Below, piece by piece: positions 1-13,500 of a stretch of 64,000 bases of DNA (its first letter is position 1; each line of letters starts with the position of its first letter). The stretch comes from Rhipidocladum racemiflorum. Its lineage: Eukaryota; Streptophyta; Magnoliopsida; Poales; Poaceae. Where the stretch lies: NCBI GenBank assembly GCA_036346355.1, contig CM070583.1, positions 744,001 through 808,000 on the forward strand, in the 5' to 3' direction. The translations under genes were made by a program, and so were the position numbers. The notes beneath the pieces are model-generated. The model saw only the letters and a program-made list of their open reading frames with translations, was not told where the DNA came from and searched no databases.

Positions 1-505
1 AGTAGACTAGATGCCCTTAATCGCTTGTTATGAGCTGATGGTCCTGCGAGATGATCTAGCCCATTTGCTTCGTCATTTTCTTTGTTATAGTCTCTTTTAT
101 GTCTATTTTGTGTGTGATATATCATATCTCATGTATTTTTTCTATATTTTTATTTTTATTATATATTTACACACGTTTCGCCTTATCGGTGTTTTTGGGG
201 AATGGTGTATCGGCGTATCTCCTATCTGTATCGGTATCAGCGTATCCGGGCATCCTATCTTCCCAGTATAAGATGCAATATGTAAGAGTGACATGCCATG
301 CCACTTGGAGCCAAAACTGAACTGAAAAACATTGTTGATTTCACCTAATACTTCTTCCAACCTTTTTCCTGAATAAGTTTTGCTTGGACATGTTCAATTT
401 GTGGGGGTAGGGAGCTGCTATCCTACTTTTAATTGTTTGTACATCCGACATGTTACCTTTTGTCCTCAGTATACTACTCATCAAGTTGTTGTGCTGTCTT
501 TCTAG
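1..505 (+). other. Intron of the SAC phosphatase gene
   Basis: AT-rich sequence before the acceptor TCTAG at 501-505. No upstream SAC exon (the stretch preceding TVEKRP in the family) can be read here on the + strand, so the window opens inside an intron. Confidence 0.75.
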
Positions 506-3500
506 ACTGTTGAGAAAAGGCCACGAGAGATGATGCTCAGGCGAGAATATTTTAATGCAGTTGGATATCTTAATCAAAATGTCCCAGAAGAAAGGAAGTT
601 GAGATTAATCCACTGGGATTTTCATAAGTTTGCTAAAAGGTTTTTTATTTATTCTTGATAAGTTCAAATTTTGTGTGAGTTAGTGCTTGTTCATGTGCTA
701 ATGATTATCCCACCTGTTCTTTCAGCAAGTCTGCAAATGTACTGGGTGTTTTAGGAGGTGTAGCAAGTGAAGCACTGGACCTTACTGGATTTTACTACAG
801 TGGAAAACCAAAAGTTCAGAAAAGAAGGTCAACTCAGCTTGGTCGAACTAGCACTGCAAGGTACGTATTCCAATTCAGCAAGTATATGATTTTACATGGC
901 AAATATATGCAGCTTATAACAAAACATGTGTATTGCTTCCCGTAGATTTTTTAGCAGAGAGTTGACAAATGGAAAATAAGAAGTGATATATCACCCAGTT
1001 TATTAAAAAAAGAGAGTACAATTACTGGCCAATTGCATTCAACTAAGGATTCAAAAATCGATTATGGGAAAAATTGATGACCACAGGTGGGAACCTGTTT
1101 TCTCCTGGGTTGTTTTAATTGTCAGATTTGAACGTAAAATCTGCATTTGACTGAATCCCAGCAGATTACCTCCTGGTTTGACCGGTTCTCAGCCGGAATT
1201 GCTGTTCATCAATTTAAATTAAAAAAATTTAAGTTTTAATTCAAAGTTTTCCGTGCCAGGATTTCTCCCCAGTTGACGCTGGGATTTTTTATCCCTGCAT
1301 TCAACACACGAGTACCATAGCTGTGTAATCATGTGGCACTAGCAACTGGGGCTGACATCAAGACATCAGGACTAGTAGTGTTTGCCATGCATAATGCACC
1401 TTGTCAGTCCTATCCATGTAGCCCTAAATACTAATGCAAGATGGGACAGCGATAGCCTTACACATCAATGACCCAATGTTGGTGGCAGCTTGCCATGACT
1501 ACAGTAGATCAGATCTGTACTTGCTGATTACATATTTTTGGGGAATGTCATGCTTGCTGTGGTGCCCAAATCATGTTTAAAATTACAAACTTTAAATGCT
1601 CAGTTTTTCAAGAAGTTCCACTATATGTCTTTATTTATTACTCAAAACTTATATTCTATGGACTCAGATTCTAAAATTTTCCTTCCAAAAAACTGCTGGC
1701 TTGGCATGCCATGTGGCCCATGTCACACGAGATACTGACGTGCTAGGTGGCACTAGTTTGATGATGTACCATGCTAAGCGGATGTTCTTGACACAATTTA
1801 GTATAAATTGTCACTGGTATGCATTCCATGCTATCAAGCCCACTGCAAAATTAAATGATGGGACCCAACTGAACCCAAATGGAACTTCAACGGACCTGTT
1901 TGACAAAAACTAAAGAGTGAGGGCTCCGGTTTTATAAAAGGAATGAGGATCTGCAGTGAAGTCTACTATTTGTTTTGAGAGAAAATATCCTAACAACTGC
2001 AAACTGACAATATCCCCTCTTTCTTTCCACAGGGATGGCTCCATTGATATAAGAGCTAGTTCTGGAGACCTTTCAAGGCTTTCTAGTAATGCCGATGCAC
2101 TTGGTTCCACAGCTTTTCAGGATATGAGAAAAGAGGATAGCAAACAAGAGCCTCTTGGTGATGCTCCTTGTTATCAAACTGGAGTTCTTCGTACAAATTG
2201 CATAGACTGCCTGGATCGCACAAATGTTGCGCAGTATGCTTATGGCCTTGCTGCTTTGGGGAGGCAACTTCATGCAATGGGACTGACAGATGTTTCAAAA
2301 ATCCACCCAGATAGCAGCATTGCTTCAGCTTTAATGGAAATGTACCAGAGCATGGGTGATGCACTTGCTCATCAGTATGGAGGCTCTGCAGCACATAACA
2401 CGGTCAGTCTATTTTCACCTCATATTTTCTCTTCGTATGTTGAATCAGGAGGAATTATGAGTCGTTTGTAATGGCCATAAGGCCCTCATAGGAAACTTCC
2501 TCTTGTAACTTCCGAGTAGATGTGGCAAGCACATATTTGCAAATTTTTTGGGATGGAACATGGAGCTAATCTGCTTATCCTTTGTATTTCTGTTTTCATC
2601 TACTTTTGCTGATGGTATTATTGTTGGTCTGACTGATCTTGCCTCTCTTCCCCTAAATTCATTACTCCCCAATCCCCAGTGAACATAAATTACATCTACT
2701 TGTTTCTTATCAGGTTTTCCCTGAGAGACAAGGGAAGTGGAAGGCTACCACTCAGTCTCGGGAGTTTCTGAAATCAATTAAACGGTATTACAGCAATGCC
2801 TACACTGATGGTGAGAAACAAGATGCTATAAATCTGTAAGTCCCGCATATGGTTTATCATGTTGAAAATCTTAAGCAGACAAGATAGTAGATGAGCTCTT
2901 GAGCTGTTTACTGCTAGTAAGTAGAATTTGATTACCTCCCCTGTTTCTTAGTTTGGTGATATTGTCAGATTTCTGGGTTATTTTCAACCTCAAGAAGGAA
3001 AACCAGCTCTCTGGGAGTTGGATACTGATTACTATCTGCATGTGACGACAGCTGGTGATGATCTCATGTCTGATAGCTACCATATGAGGTAAGTTGAAAT
3101 CTGGTCCTACACTTCAATTTGTTATGACAGTACAAGTTTAGCTCCTTAACGTTAAAAGTTGTAGAACTTGGTGTTAAGTTTTCTTGCATAATTTGTATGT
3201 CATTTATGTTAATCGACAGTTCCTCACCTTTAAATAATTTGCCCGAGGGATCTGGAGCTGCATTGAGCCCTAGAGCCGCTTTGAGGCCTATTCCAGCGTG
3301 TAAAGAGGACTTCTCGAGGATGAAACTTACTTCATTTGACAAGCTTATAGAAAGGACATGCAGTTCTATAAGGAATGTGAGGCTTCACTGTGATGCTGAT
3401 CTAAAACCAAGCGGAAGTGTTGGAACTTCTGGAATGGCACCAGACGCAGCGTATGTCGTCTTTTTTCGCTTGCGGTTCTTTGTTGAATTACTTTCTCGAT

Positions 3501-4295
3501 GTTCACTTACAGCTTGTGTTTATGATTCAGCGAGATACAGCTTAAAAGCCCAAACTGGTTGTTTGGTCAAAGAAAACACGCGGAGACGGTTCCAACAACT
3601 AAAGTTATTCCAGTGGAAAATGTGAACGAGGGAAACAAAGATGACATGAAGGTCTCTCTATGTGGGGAACTGATTTGGCTTTCCTCCTCAGCGGTTTCAT
3701 GCGAGGAGGACAATTTCAGAAGGTGGTCCCAGAAATAGTTCGAACAGATATTTTGTCCGTGGTTTCGATATCCATCATGCCTACAATATACCATGGCTAT
3801 ATTTGAAATTTCTGTCTACTCTTAATCGTGCAGGTATCTAGCATTCACAACTGCGGACGTAGAGAATGGCTGGTACGGTGGAACCCTGATGTATGATCAG
3901 GATGAGAACAGCGGGTCTTATAAACATTATTCTGAACTTTGCCAGGTGAGCAACTGATAGGATTCACATTGTTGCGACAGGCATCTCATCATCTTTTGCG
4001 TCTGAAGGCGTAAGCTCACCTGTTTGTGCCCCTGGTATCGTAGGGGCCAGTCATGGATCCTTTCGAGCATGATCCCGAGAGAGAAATGCACTACGCGGAG
4101 GCCCTTAGCGTGGATATTGAAATTACAGACGATGCACGGGTAGAGGCCGAAATGAAAGCTGCTCTGGATGACTACCAGATAATTGGGTCGGACCTGAGCA
4201 TCATTCCATCGTGTGGAGCGCTTGCTGAGGATCCAAGCCAGCTGACGAGGTGGATCATTGGAGATGACAAGCTGCGTGTCGGTGCTGCGCAGTAG
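506..4295 (+). CDS. SAC-domain phosphoinositide phosphatase, 3' part (5' exons outside window)
   Basis: Exons read at 506-639, 726-860, 2033-2402, 2714-2835, 2969-3088, 3220-3450, 3531-3722, 3834-3945 and 4044-4295 (TAG stop). All junctions are GT..AG and keep frame. The joined product runs from a segment starting TVEKRPREMM through the catalytic motif RTNCIDCLDRTN (the CX5R phosphatase loop, in exon 2033-2402) to a C-terminal tail typical of the plant SAC2-5/FIG4-like subgroup (VFPERQGKW, GYFQPQEGKP, YLAFTTADVENGWYGG, DPFEHDPE). Known for the family: removal of the 5-phosphate of PtdIns(3,5)P2, with Arabidopsis SAC2-5 on the vacuole membrane. The N-terminal half of the SAC domain should lie upstream of base 1. 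Exon 3531-3722 must end at 3722 rather than at an earlier GT, because only that donor gives an open join to the next exon. Family assignment is sure; the exact paralogue is not. Confidence 0.93.
861..2032 (+). other. Large intron of the SAC gene
   Basis: Introns elsewhere in this gene are about 80-310 bp; this one is 1172 bp. The middle (about 1080-1900) has short runs of moderate GC and palindromic-looking words such as GCATGCCATGTGGC, so an old insertion is likely, but I could not find terminal repeats. Confidence 0.5.
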
Positions 4296-4371
4296 CTCGG
4301 TTTTCGCCGATGTACAGATTGCTATAACAACTTGTGATTCATTCCATTTACCGTTTGTGTGTGTGTGTGTG

Positions 4372-4377
4372 AATAAA
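4372..4377 (+). terminator. Putative polyadenylation signal of the SAC gene
   Basis: AATAAA lies 77 bp after the stop codon, directly after a short (GT)n run (about 4356-4371). This fits a plant near-upstream poly(A) element, but plant signals are degenerate, so it is only suggestive. Confidence 0.45.
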
Positions 4378-4548
4378 GGGCTTGCCCTACAAAAGAAGTG
4401 CCCTACCCGGTGTATTTGTCAGTTTTGTGGGGAGCAAACATGTACCAGATAATCATTCTCTATGATAGAAATGATGACCAAACATCTCAAAATGAAACGA
4501 CGATATTTTTTCTATGCCCCTTGTCCGTGCATATACCCTGTTTTCTAG

Positions 4549-4698
4549 GAACTTCTGCACGGCGGTGGCCACAAGCGCCCTGCGTCGGAGGACGCCGACG
4601 ACGTCCAGGACCTAGACGAGGTGATCGGCTGCAGCGGCGGCAAGCCGCCGTCGCCTCAGCCCCACACGCCTGACATTGCTTCACTGGATCAAGGATGA
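4549..4698 (+). pseudogene. Orphan terminal-exon-like ORF downstream of SAC
   Basis: A pyrimidine-rich stretch ending TTTTCTAG (4541-4548) is followed by 49 open codons and a TGA. The peptide starts ELLHGGGHKRPASEDADDVQ and ends TPDIASLDQG. It has strong GC and codon bias unlike its AT-rich surroundings, so it looks like real 3'-terminal coding sequence. No upstream exon on the + strand was found between the SAC stop and here. It may be a relic of a lost gene, a captured exon, or an alternative 3' exon of the SAC transcript. I do not recognise the protein. Confidence 0.4.
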
Positions 4699-6509
4699 GC
4701 GTGGCCATGTTACAAACAGAGGTATGCAAAAGGCAGACCTATTTAGCTGCAGCACTCACTCTCCATCAAGAATTTCGACCTTTCCATCTGGTATCTGATT
4801 TAGTTGGCATCAGCAGAGTAGCAGCAGCAGTATCTTGTAACCCTTGAGCTCTAATACATCTATTTTCACCACAGCTGATCCATTTCTTCATTTACATTTG
4901 GATCAATCTCATGATTTTGAAGATGAGACCATGCAGAAAGTGTCATCAATATTCTAGAAACAACAATTGTCAATTGGTGATTATACCTATGTATCGACGA
5001 TGAAGTCATCGATCATATTGTTTACTTTGTTGTGTCCGGCAATTGGAGCAATCTACTGTACTGGAAATTATACAGAAGACCCAAAACCAAGCATGGCAAT
5101 CAACGAAATATACGATGATCAAGGAACAATGCAAGCACCCCGATGCACTAAATAAAACGCAAGAACATAACAGAATTAACCTGCCCCATGGGATGGAAAT
5201 AAAGATTTCATGAAACAAAAACCATAGGAATGCCTTACATAACCACCATATGAAGATATTATATGCATGTCAGCTTCAACTTAGCATAGCAAAATTACAT
5301 AGCTAGAGAAAACAAGAAACGGCCAATGGCCTTGTAAGCACGTTTGAAACCTACACCTCAACTAAATAGGAAAAATTGCCTCCTCTTCACTGGGCGACAG
5401 CCGTGGTGCTGAGGTAGCACACCTGAATCATCAAGAGGTAAATCGTGAGTTCAAGTTACAGAGCAAACGAAATGAAAAGGAAGCAATTTGACAGCAACGA
5501 ACCAGGATCGATGATGCTGAGGTAGCTAGTGCCAGCTGATGCGTTCAAATTTACCTTGTTGGTAGCAATCCCTCTGATCAATTTGCTGATCTAGTCTTGG
5601 TGCAGCCACCTTTGTCTTCTCCTGCTTGAAGATATTAGTATCTTAGTCTTAGGTATCGACTGCTACATTTTTGCTATATTGATATTGCAGCTGCATTCAT
5701 TATCTAGCATTCTGTTTTTTGAAATATTTTACCTAGCATTCTATCAAATGCTAAACATTCGAGTGTAGCGCCCTGATTGCGTTGTGTTACATGCTTGGCA
5801 CTGCAAAATCCAGCATGGTCTCGCTCCCTGATTTGTATTTGATGCTGGAAATTGTTGATTAGAAGATGGTTAAATTTACATGGAGATGGCTATATCAATT
5901 TGATGCTCTTTCCTACGAGTTATGATCCTACCTGCGTAGTATAGCAACTAGGATTTGCCCTGTTTGTTTCGGCATGAAGAGTGAAGGAACTACTGCAACT
6001 AGTTCATCTGTTTCGTCACCTTCCAGCTTGAACTCCCCACATTCTGCCTGTGATGTGGATACCATTTGATTTGATTGGAGATAAATGCTTGAAACAAATC
6101 ATATTTATTGTGAGTATTGAGAGTTTTTACAACGAGAATTCTAATTTTATAATGGTACAAAATCACCAGAAAACTTGTTTCAGCTAGCAACAGAAATGTA
6201 TCATAATCTCTGGAGTAGAATGAAAAACAGGCACCGGAGCTGTGAAACACAGATATACACTGCAAACTTAACAACCCTTTCATTTGGGCTGTAAAACAAC
6301 ATTCCTAACCATTTCTTCAGTGGAGCGCGTTTACATTCGTGTATGATAGAGTGATGAATTTCTAACATTCATCCTATCAAATATCGATTCTGTCACTTGC
6401 AATCGTCTACAACAACACAATCCAAAATTTCGATACTTCAACCACATGGAGAAGTATCATGTGAGACAAGTTTACATGAGAATTTCCAACTCGCACAGTT
6501 TTTCTCTGC
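4699..6509. other. Intergenic / 3' flank of adenylate kinase; possible small exons
   Basis: No clear gene. On the - strand, three short splice-flanked open stretches can be seen near 6051-5938, 5644-5577 and 5430-5360 (for example one reading AECGEFKLEGDETDELV after a CAG acceptor), but they do not join in one convincing frame. They may be chance, or 3' UTR splicing of the adenylate kinase transcript. Confidence 0.3.
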
Positions 6510-7448
6510 TCAAGCGCTAGCCATCATTTCTGTTTTCTTATCAAGGCTAGAAGCCAACAGTTTGTCGATCTCAGCGAACACATCTTCCACCGTGGAATCT
6601 CCTTTCACCTGAATTTTACAGAGGATATTGAAGGAGATATGTGGAAGGTTTCTGCACTCTTAATGCATGTATAAAAACTACAGACGGGTAACAAAACACA
6701 GCATGATCATTATACAGTATGATTTAACATCATTTAATCAAGGTTTTTCTTGTGTTACTACTCCTACTCCTACGTGAGTAACAAACTGTACAGAGAAGTA
6801 GAATCAAAAGAATGTCATAGAGGAACAAGGAAATTAACAATGATAAGAGTTACTATATCTAAGTAGCATAACAAAAAACTGTCTGCAATTGTTCAGGACT
6901 TCAGATTAATCTGTGATAAGATAACTCCATGAAATATAGACAACATGATGCAGGATGGCATATCAGCCTTGAGCTAAGCAACGAAGCAGAGAGTTCTCAA
7001 TTCAAAAGAGTGAAATCGCCTACCTTAACTATAACGTCTTCATATATTGATAGCAAAGACTCGACATTTTGATAATGAGTCTGCAACCTCAGCTTAACCT
7101 GTAAAAGAATAGAAGCGCACATGTGTAAATTAGATTCTGATAACACTGTGTTCACACACACACACACACAACATCTAATGGAAAAAGAAGAATCAAACTG
7201 AATGGGCACTCTATGCAAAATTCCATCATCAAAATGTGCAGTTCAAGAACTAGCATACTACATCAGTAACTGTTGTGGGCTTGTGCGTACAGGCGAGTGC
7301 CAGGTCTCAAGCCTGCTCGCTGGAGGGTAGATGACGACGCCGTGGTGGAGTCGCCGGGCTAGCGAACGGAGCTACCGACCTCTGAATCGGGAGGTACCGC
7401 CTGATGCAGTTCTTGCGGCAAATATTACCTGCCTTTTCTTTTATTGAT

Positions 7449-7509
<61 letters not shown>

Positions 7510-10500
7510 CAGTAGTACATGACGTAACAAAAAGGAAAACTAATCTATCTTGGAATCCTAATCCGACTAGATAAGCAATAACTGAAATAATATCCAAACT
7601 ACTCTTATCTTATTCTATTTTCCGCCTGACTTCCGGCGTCTGGACTCTACGTCATCCCCTGGTTGGTTCGGCTTTCTTGCGCCGATATTAGACATTGTCC
7701 AGACCTCTAACATCACTCCCCCCCTCCAGAGCCAGATTGTCCTCAAGCTGGAAGGTAGGGTAAGTTTGCCTGAACGTCGTGGCCTGCTCCCATGAAGCCT
7801 CGGCGAGAGTCTCCCCTTCCCATTGCACAAGGAAGGCGCGGCGCCCTTTTATGATTCGATGGCCCATTACCTTGTCTGGTTTCCTCGATGCCGCTGTTGC
7901 CGATGGTGGAAGTGCATCCGGTAATGGCGGAGGAGTTGTGGGCAGCTCGCCTTTGAAAGCCTTCAGAAGGGAGACGTGAAAAACATTATGGATGTGAGCC
8001 TCTGGAGGTAAGTGCAGTCTATAGGCAACCTTGCCCACACAGTCAATGATCTGATATGGGCCAACGAAGTGGGGTGAGAGTTTGTTCTGGTCCCCGGTCC
8101 GCAGTGATGTTTGACGGTGTCGCTGTAACCGGAGCCAAACCCAGTCGCCTAAGGCAAAAACCACCTCCCTGTGATGTCGATCGTAGTACTGCTTCATCCT
8201 GTTCTGAGCTTGAAGGAGATGCGCTCGGGCTTGTTGAATCATGTCATCCCGGTCAACCAAGGAGCAGTCAGCAATGCTCAGAGCGGACATCCTCTGGTTA
8301 TACGGAAGAAGTGGAGGAGGCCGGCGACCATAAACGAGCTCGAACGGCGTCATGCGGTGAGCCGAGTGGTAAGATGAGTTGTAACAAAATTCTGCCCAAG
8401 CCAGCCACTGGACCCATGTGCGAGGATTGTCGGTAGTAAGGCAACGCAAGTACATTTCGACGGTGCGATTGACAACCTCCGTCTGGCCGTCCGTTTGTGG
8501 GTGGTAGGCTGTGGAAAGGAGAAGGGTCGTGCCACACCGTGGAAAAGATTTTTCCAAAAGGTCTTTGGTGAAGACGGATCGCGATCACAAACTATCGTCT
8601 GGCATGCCGTGGAAGCGAACAATGTTGTCAAAGAATAAGTTGGCGACCACCGAGTCGCCGAAGGCCGAGCCATGGCAATGAAATGGCGTGCCGACGATCT
8701 GTCAACAACGACCATGATGGTCGTTTTGCCATGGGAAGGAGGTAAACAAGTGATGAAATCCATTGAAAGGTCGGACCAAATCACGGTGAGGTATCGCAAT
8801 GGTTGGAGAAGCTTGGCCGGTGATGAGAAGAGGTTTTATTGTGCGGCAACCGCACATTGCGCAATATAATCTTCAAGTGTCTTGCGTTGGTGTGGCCAAA
8901 AATACTCTTGCCGAAGACGATGCAGCGTTTTGTGAACTCCTTCATGGGTAAGATCATGCACTGCCGCAATTATTTCGGGAATAAGGGGAGATGTGGCCGG
9001 AACAACGAGTCGGCCTTTGCGAAAGAGAAGTCCTTGTTGCACCTGCTAGAGACGGCTCTCTCCTGGAGATGTCCTGTTGTCTGGTTGCGCCGACTGGGGT
9101 GAAGCGGCGTAATCGGCCGAGGCAGGAGCGGCTGTTCGTTGTTGCTCCCATGCGGCACAGCGTCGCTGAATTTCAAGGTCCTCTCGTAAGGTCTGATGCC
9201 GCCGAGCGATGCTGTCACAGGTAGGGATCGATACGGCTGCACAGACAGGATGATCATCTTGCAAGCGAGAGAGTGCATCAGCTGCTTGATTGGTGCGACC
9301 TGGCTTGTACTCAACGCGAAAGTCGAAGCCCATGAGTTTACTGAGCCAGTGCTGTTGTGGTGGTGTGACCAACGCTTGTTCTAGAAGAAATTTCAAGCTG
9401 GCGTGATCTGTTCGGACCACGAAAGCACGACCCCAAAGGTACGGACGCCAATGTCGCACTGCCTTAGATAGTCCAATTAGTTCGCGTTCATAGGCCGCCA
9501 GCTTCTGGTGCCGTTCAGCCAACTTGCGGCTAAAGAAGGCCACCGGGTGTCCATCTTGCTGAAGAACCGCGCCGATGCCGTGTCCAGATGCGTCACATTC
9601 AATGACAAATGAAGCTTGAAAATCAGGTAAGCGCAGGACAGGAGCTGATGTAAGCGCATCTTTGAGTCGCGTGAATGCTGTCTCGGCTGTTGTATTCCAC
9701 TGAAATTGGCCACGCCGGAGCATGGCTGTCAGAGGATCGGCTATGGCAGCGTATTGGCGAATGAAGCGCCTATAGTAGCCGGCCGGTCGACCGAGGAATC
9801 CCGTAGCGCCGTGGATCGTGGTTGGTTTGGGCCATCTTTGCGACGGCGTGTAGTTTGTCTTGATCTGTGACAGCGCTGAGCCGAGATAACATGTCCCAAG
9901 TAGCGCACTTCTTGACCAAGGTGCATTTGGACTTCTTGAGATGTAGCCGATGTTGACGAAGACGCTGAAGGACGAGTGAGATGTGTGCCAAGTGGTCATC
10001 CCATGAGGGGCTATAAATGAGGATGTCGTCAAAAAATACCAAGACGAACTTGCGCAAGAAATCCTGCAGAACCTCGTTCATAAGGGCTTGAAATGTAGAG
10101 GGGGCGTTGGATAGTCCGAATGGCATAACCAAGAATTCATAATGACCATGGTGTGTTCGAAATGCTGTTTTCGCCACATCCTCCTCATGCATGCGCACCT
10201 GATGGTAGCCGGCACGGAGATCAAGTTTGGTAAAAAATTTGGCACCATGAAGTTCGTCCAAGAGTTCCTCGACGACCGGAATTGGAAATTTATCCTTGAC
10301 CGTATGAGAATTGAGCTCCCGATAGTCTATGCAGAACCTCCATGTACCATCGCCCTTTTTAACCAATAAGACTGGCGAGGAAAAGGGAGAGCGGCTCTGC
10401 CGAATGATGCCTTGGGCTAGCATATCCGCACACTGACGTTCAATTTCGTCCTTTTGGCGGTAAGGGTACCTGTAAGGGCGTACCACGACAGGATTGGTCC

Positions 10501-13500
10501 CTTCATGCAAGCAAATACGATGGTCACAAGGACGAGCTGGCGGAAGCCCTTTTGGTTCTTGGAATAGGTCATCAAAGGTTGCCGGGAGAGAAAGTAGTGC
10601 TGGACTATGTCCCTCGTCAATGGACAGGAGATGGGGCTGCTTGGTGCGCTGAATACCTCTCAACTGGATCTGGGAGCCTGCATGCTGGAAGGTCATGGTC
10701 AATGTGCCAAAATTCCATTGTATATCTCCCAAGGATTGAAGCCAGTGAACACCCAAGATGGTATCAAACCCATCAAGGGGGATGATCAGAAAAGGTGCGG
10801 TGAATGTGTGTTCCTCAATGGCAAATGCTTCTGCTGAAACTTCCCCCAAACAAGGCAATTGGCAGCCGTTGGCGACTTTGACATGTTGTGAGGACACACG
10901 GCCTTGACCCAGCGTCAAGCAAAGAGCGGCGTGGCTGCTAATGAAGTTGTGGGTACTGCCACTATCCAGAAGGCCCAGCAGGCGTTTACCTCGCATGTGG
11001 ACGATGACCTGCATGGTTGCGCCGGACGTAGGGCCAAGAGCCGCTAACAGGGAAAGCGACGGGGTATTATGCTGGTATGTCTCCACGTCCTCCTCCGTAG
11101 TCGTGACGTCCTGCTCCTCTTGGTCGTCCGCGACAATTTCGATCGCAAAGAGCCTCTTGCACCGATGGCCGCGAGTATATATGTCATCACAGTGATAACA
11201 TAAGCCCTTCGCGCGGCGCTCCGCCAGTTGCTCCGCGTTGAGACGAATCTTCACGGACGGAGACGGAGTAGGAACCGAGCTGGAAGAAGAGGCCGCCAGG
11301 GTGCGAGTGGTACCTCCGGAAGTATTGTGTGTGGACTGTCCTGGACCAACCGGTGCTGGCAGAGAGGAGTTCGTCGACATGGCCGAGCCACGATTAAAAG
11401 CCAGTCGGTGGCGTCCTTGGTTGGCTGCGCTTGGAAAGAGATCAGCTACCCAGAGATCTTTGCGTTCTTCAGCTTCCCGGGCAAAGCAAATAGCTTCAGC
11501 AAGATCACGAGGTCGTTCACGTCGAACCTCAGCTGCGAAGGCTTTTGTCAAACCTGCCGTGAATGTCTCCACCTGATCCGCGCGACCCATACGTGGAGCC
11601 CTGGCCAGGAGACGCTGGAAGTCGCGGGCATATTCATCGACACGGGCAGATCCTTGCTTAAGATTAACCAGGTCTCCCAAAGGACTCGACCCTGAGTGCC
11701 GAGTGAATCGCTGCAAAAATGTGTCGAAAAAATCTTCCCAAGAAATGTGCGGTTCCTCCATCAGCCAATTGTCCAAGACCTCTTGCGCTTCGCCGCGGAG
11801 ATGCAATCCCACCAGATCCACCTGTTCTCTTGGCGCAATTTGATGCAAGCGGAAGAATCGCTCGCATTGTCGTAACCATAGGAGAGGATCTTCGGTGCCG
11901 TCAAAGCTAGGAAGGTCCAGACGCGGTTGTCTTGGTGTCAAACGGCGATGATGCGGACCGTCTTCTGCGTCACCGTACGGTTCGTAGTAATCCTCCCCTG
12001 CGTGAACATGGCCTCTGGTCTCCCATGGTTGGTTCGGCTTTCTTGCGCCGATATTAGACATTGTCCAGACCCCTAACAGTAACTCTACCATCTAAATTCA
12101 CAATTATCCTCCACGATCATAAGAATCATGACACACCATCAGCTCAAAGTAACCGTTGAACATCAGTGCAAGGTCTTGCACACTACAAATGTACAACTTT
12201 CATACCATTGATGTCAAGCATTCCCAGTGGATGTGAATATATACACGCACTGACACGGATGTATGGTCCACGAGCACATGATAAAGTATGTCAAGCTAGT
12301 TTTATTTAAGTAAGAGATCAAATAGAAAGGCGCTGTAGTAACAGTATGTTCAGCATGTCTAATAACAAATGAGCACTTCCACCTTGTCTAATGATAAATG
12401 CACAACTATGTCTGCCATTTCTCTTTACTGATAATCTGTAGAAACATGCACCTTTTCTTCTGTATCATCAAATCTTTGTGTAAGCCTTGAAGCAATTTCT
12501 TCATTCTCTGGTGGAGAATACTTTAGATGGTATATTTTCCCAGTTACAGGATCAAGCCGTCTCCCAACTACCCTTTCAACAAGAATTTCATCCGGAACCT
12601 ACATTTGCCAAAAAAAAATTGGGTTAATATTTGTGCATTCTCCATTTCTGAAATATAATTACTAAATTGCAGTTCATCTCAATGCAATAGATAAAGCATG
12701 GCAAATATATTGAATGCATAATAATATTCCAGTGTTAGCACTTAGCACAAGTAATGATTGTAAAAGGATGGAATCGAAATTGTGAGTCTTTTTTATTCTG
12801 AAAAGGGTGAATATTTAAACTTTATTATGTAACTTACTAAAGAAGAAACTATATTTATCTTTCAATTAAAAAACTGCTACATCGGTCACAATTGGCAGCA
12901 TTTGTACTGTTCAATATATTCATTAGCCTAAGGGTAGCCAACAGCGGTGTTTCAAGGCCTGGAAGGAGTGTTCGTACTTGAAAGAAATATAATCGGTACT
13001 ACTAGTACTATAGCATAATGGTGAAAAATTCCATTCTCTAATGATCATATATGTTTTGGAATGTGTATTACATGTCAATAATTTGATTTAATTGGGTACT
13101 TACATCCAATAGAATGAAAATGTCAGGCCTGATTCCAGGAGTTTCCAGTGCCATTGCCTGTGAATAGCTTCTTGGGTACCCATCCAAAAGCCAACCAGTT
13201 TCCTGAGCATCTAGTTGCAGAAGGCGTTCCTTCACCATCTGACGGCAACCCAAAATTATTTTTCAGTATTACCGATAACTTCAAATCACATCGATGGGAA
13301 AAAAAAAGCACCCACATTAACAACAATCCCATCGGGAACCAGCTGACCCTTCTCCATGAATTCCTTGGCCCGCTTCCCATTCTCAGTGCCTGCGGCAATT
13401 TCGGCCCTTAGCAAATCTCCAGCAGAAATGTGCACCAGACCATACTGCAAATTACAGTGCCCATTACTTGATACAATCAAGAAAACCAGTCCATGATTCT

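Larger units (their letters stand above)
7271..12078 (-). mobile_element. Degenerate Ty3/gypsy chromovirus in adenylate kinase intron 5
   Basis: The element runs TGTTAG (12078) to AACA (7271) on the - strand and is flanked by the 5-bp target duplication GTAAC at 7266-7270 and 12079-12083. The order is gag, protease, reverse transcriptase, RNase H, integrase, chromodomain, then the 3' LTR; the integrase-after-RT order and C-terminal chromodomain define a chromovirus. The coding region has several frameshifts (near 9930-9780, 9045, 8830, 8600), so it is dead. The 5' LTR survives only as a stub of about 53 bp (12026-12078); the rest of that LTR, the primer binding site and the gag start are missing. 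It sits in the same orientation as the host gene. Confidence 0.95.

Noticed and set aside
7307..7597. ORF with an Ile-Tyr repeat
   Set aside because: Translation of the (TA)n microsatellite in the chromovirus LTR.
9046..12091. Functional autonomous retrotransposon
   Set aside because: Several frameshifts after the RT, and the 5' LTR with the primer site is missing.
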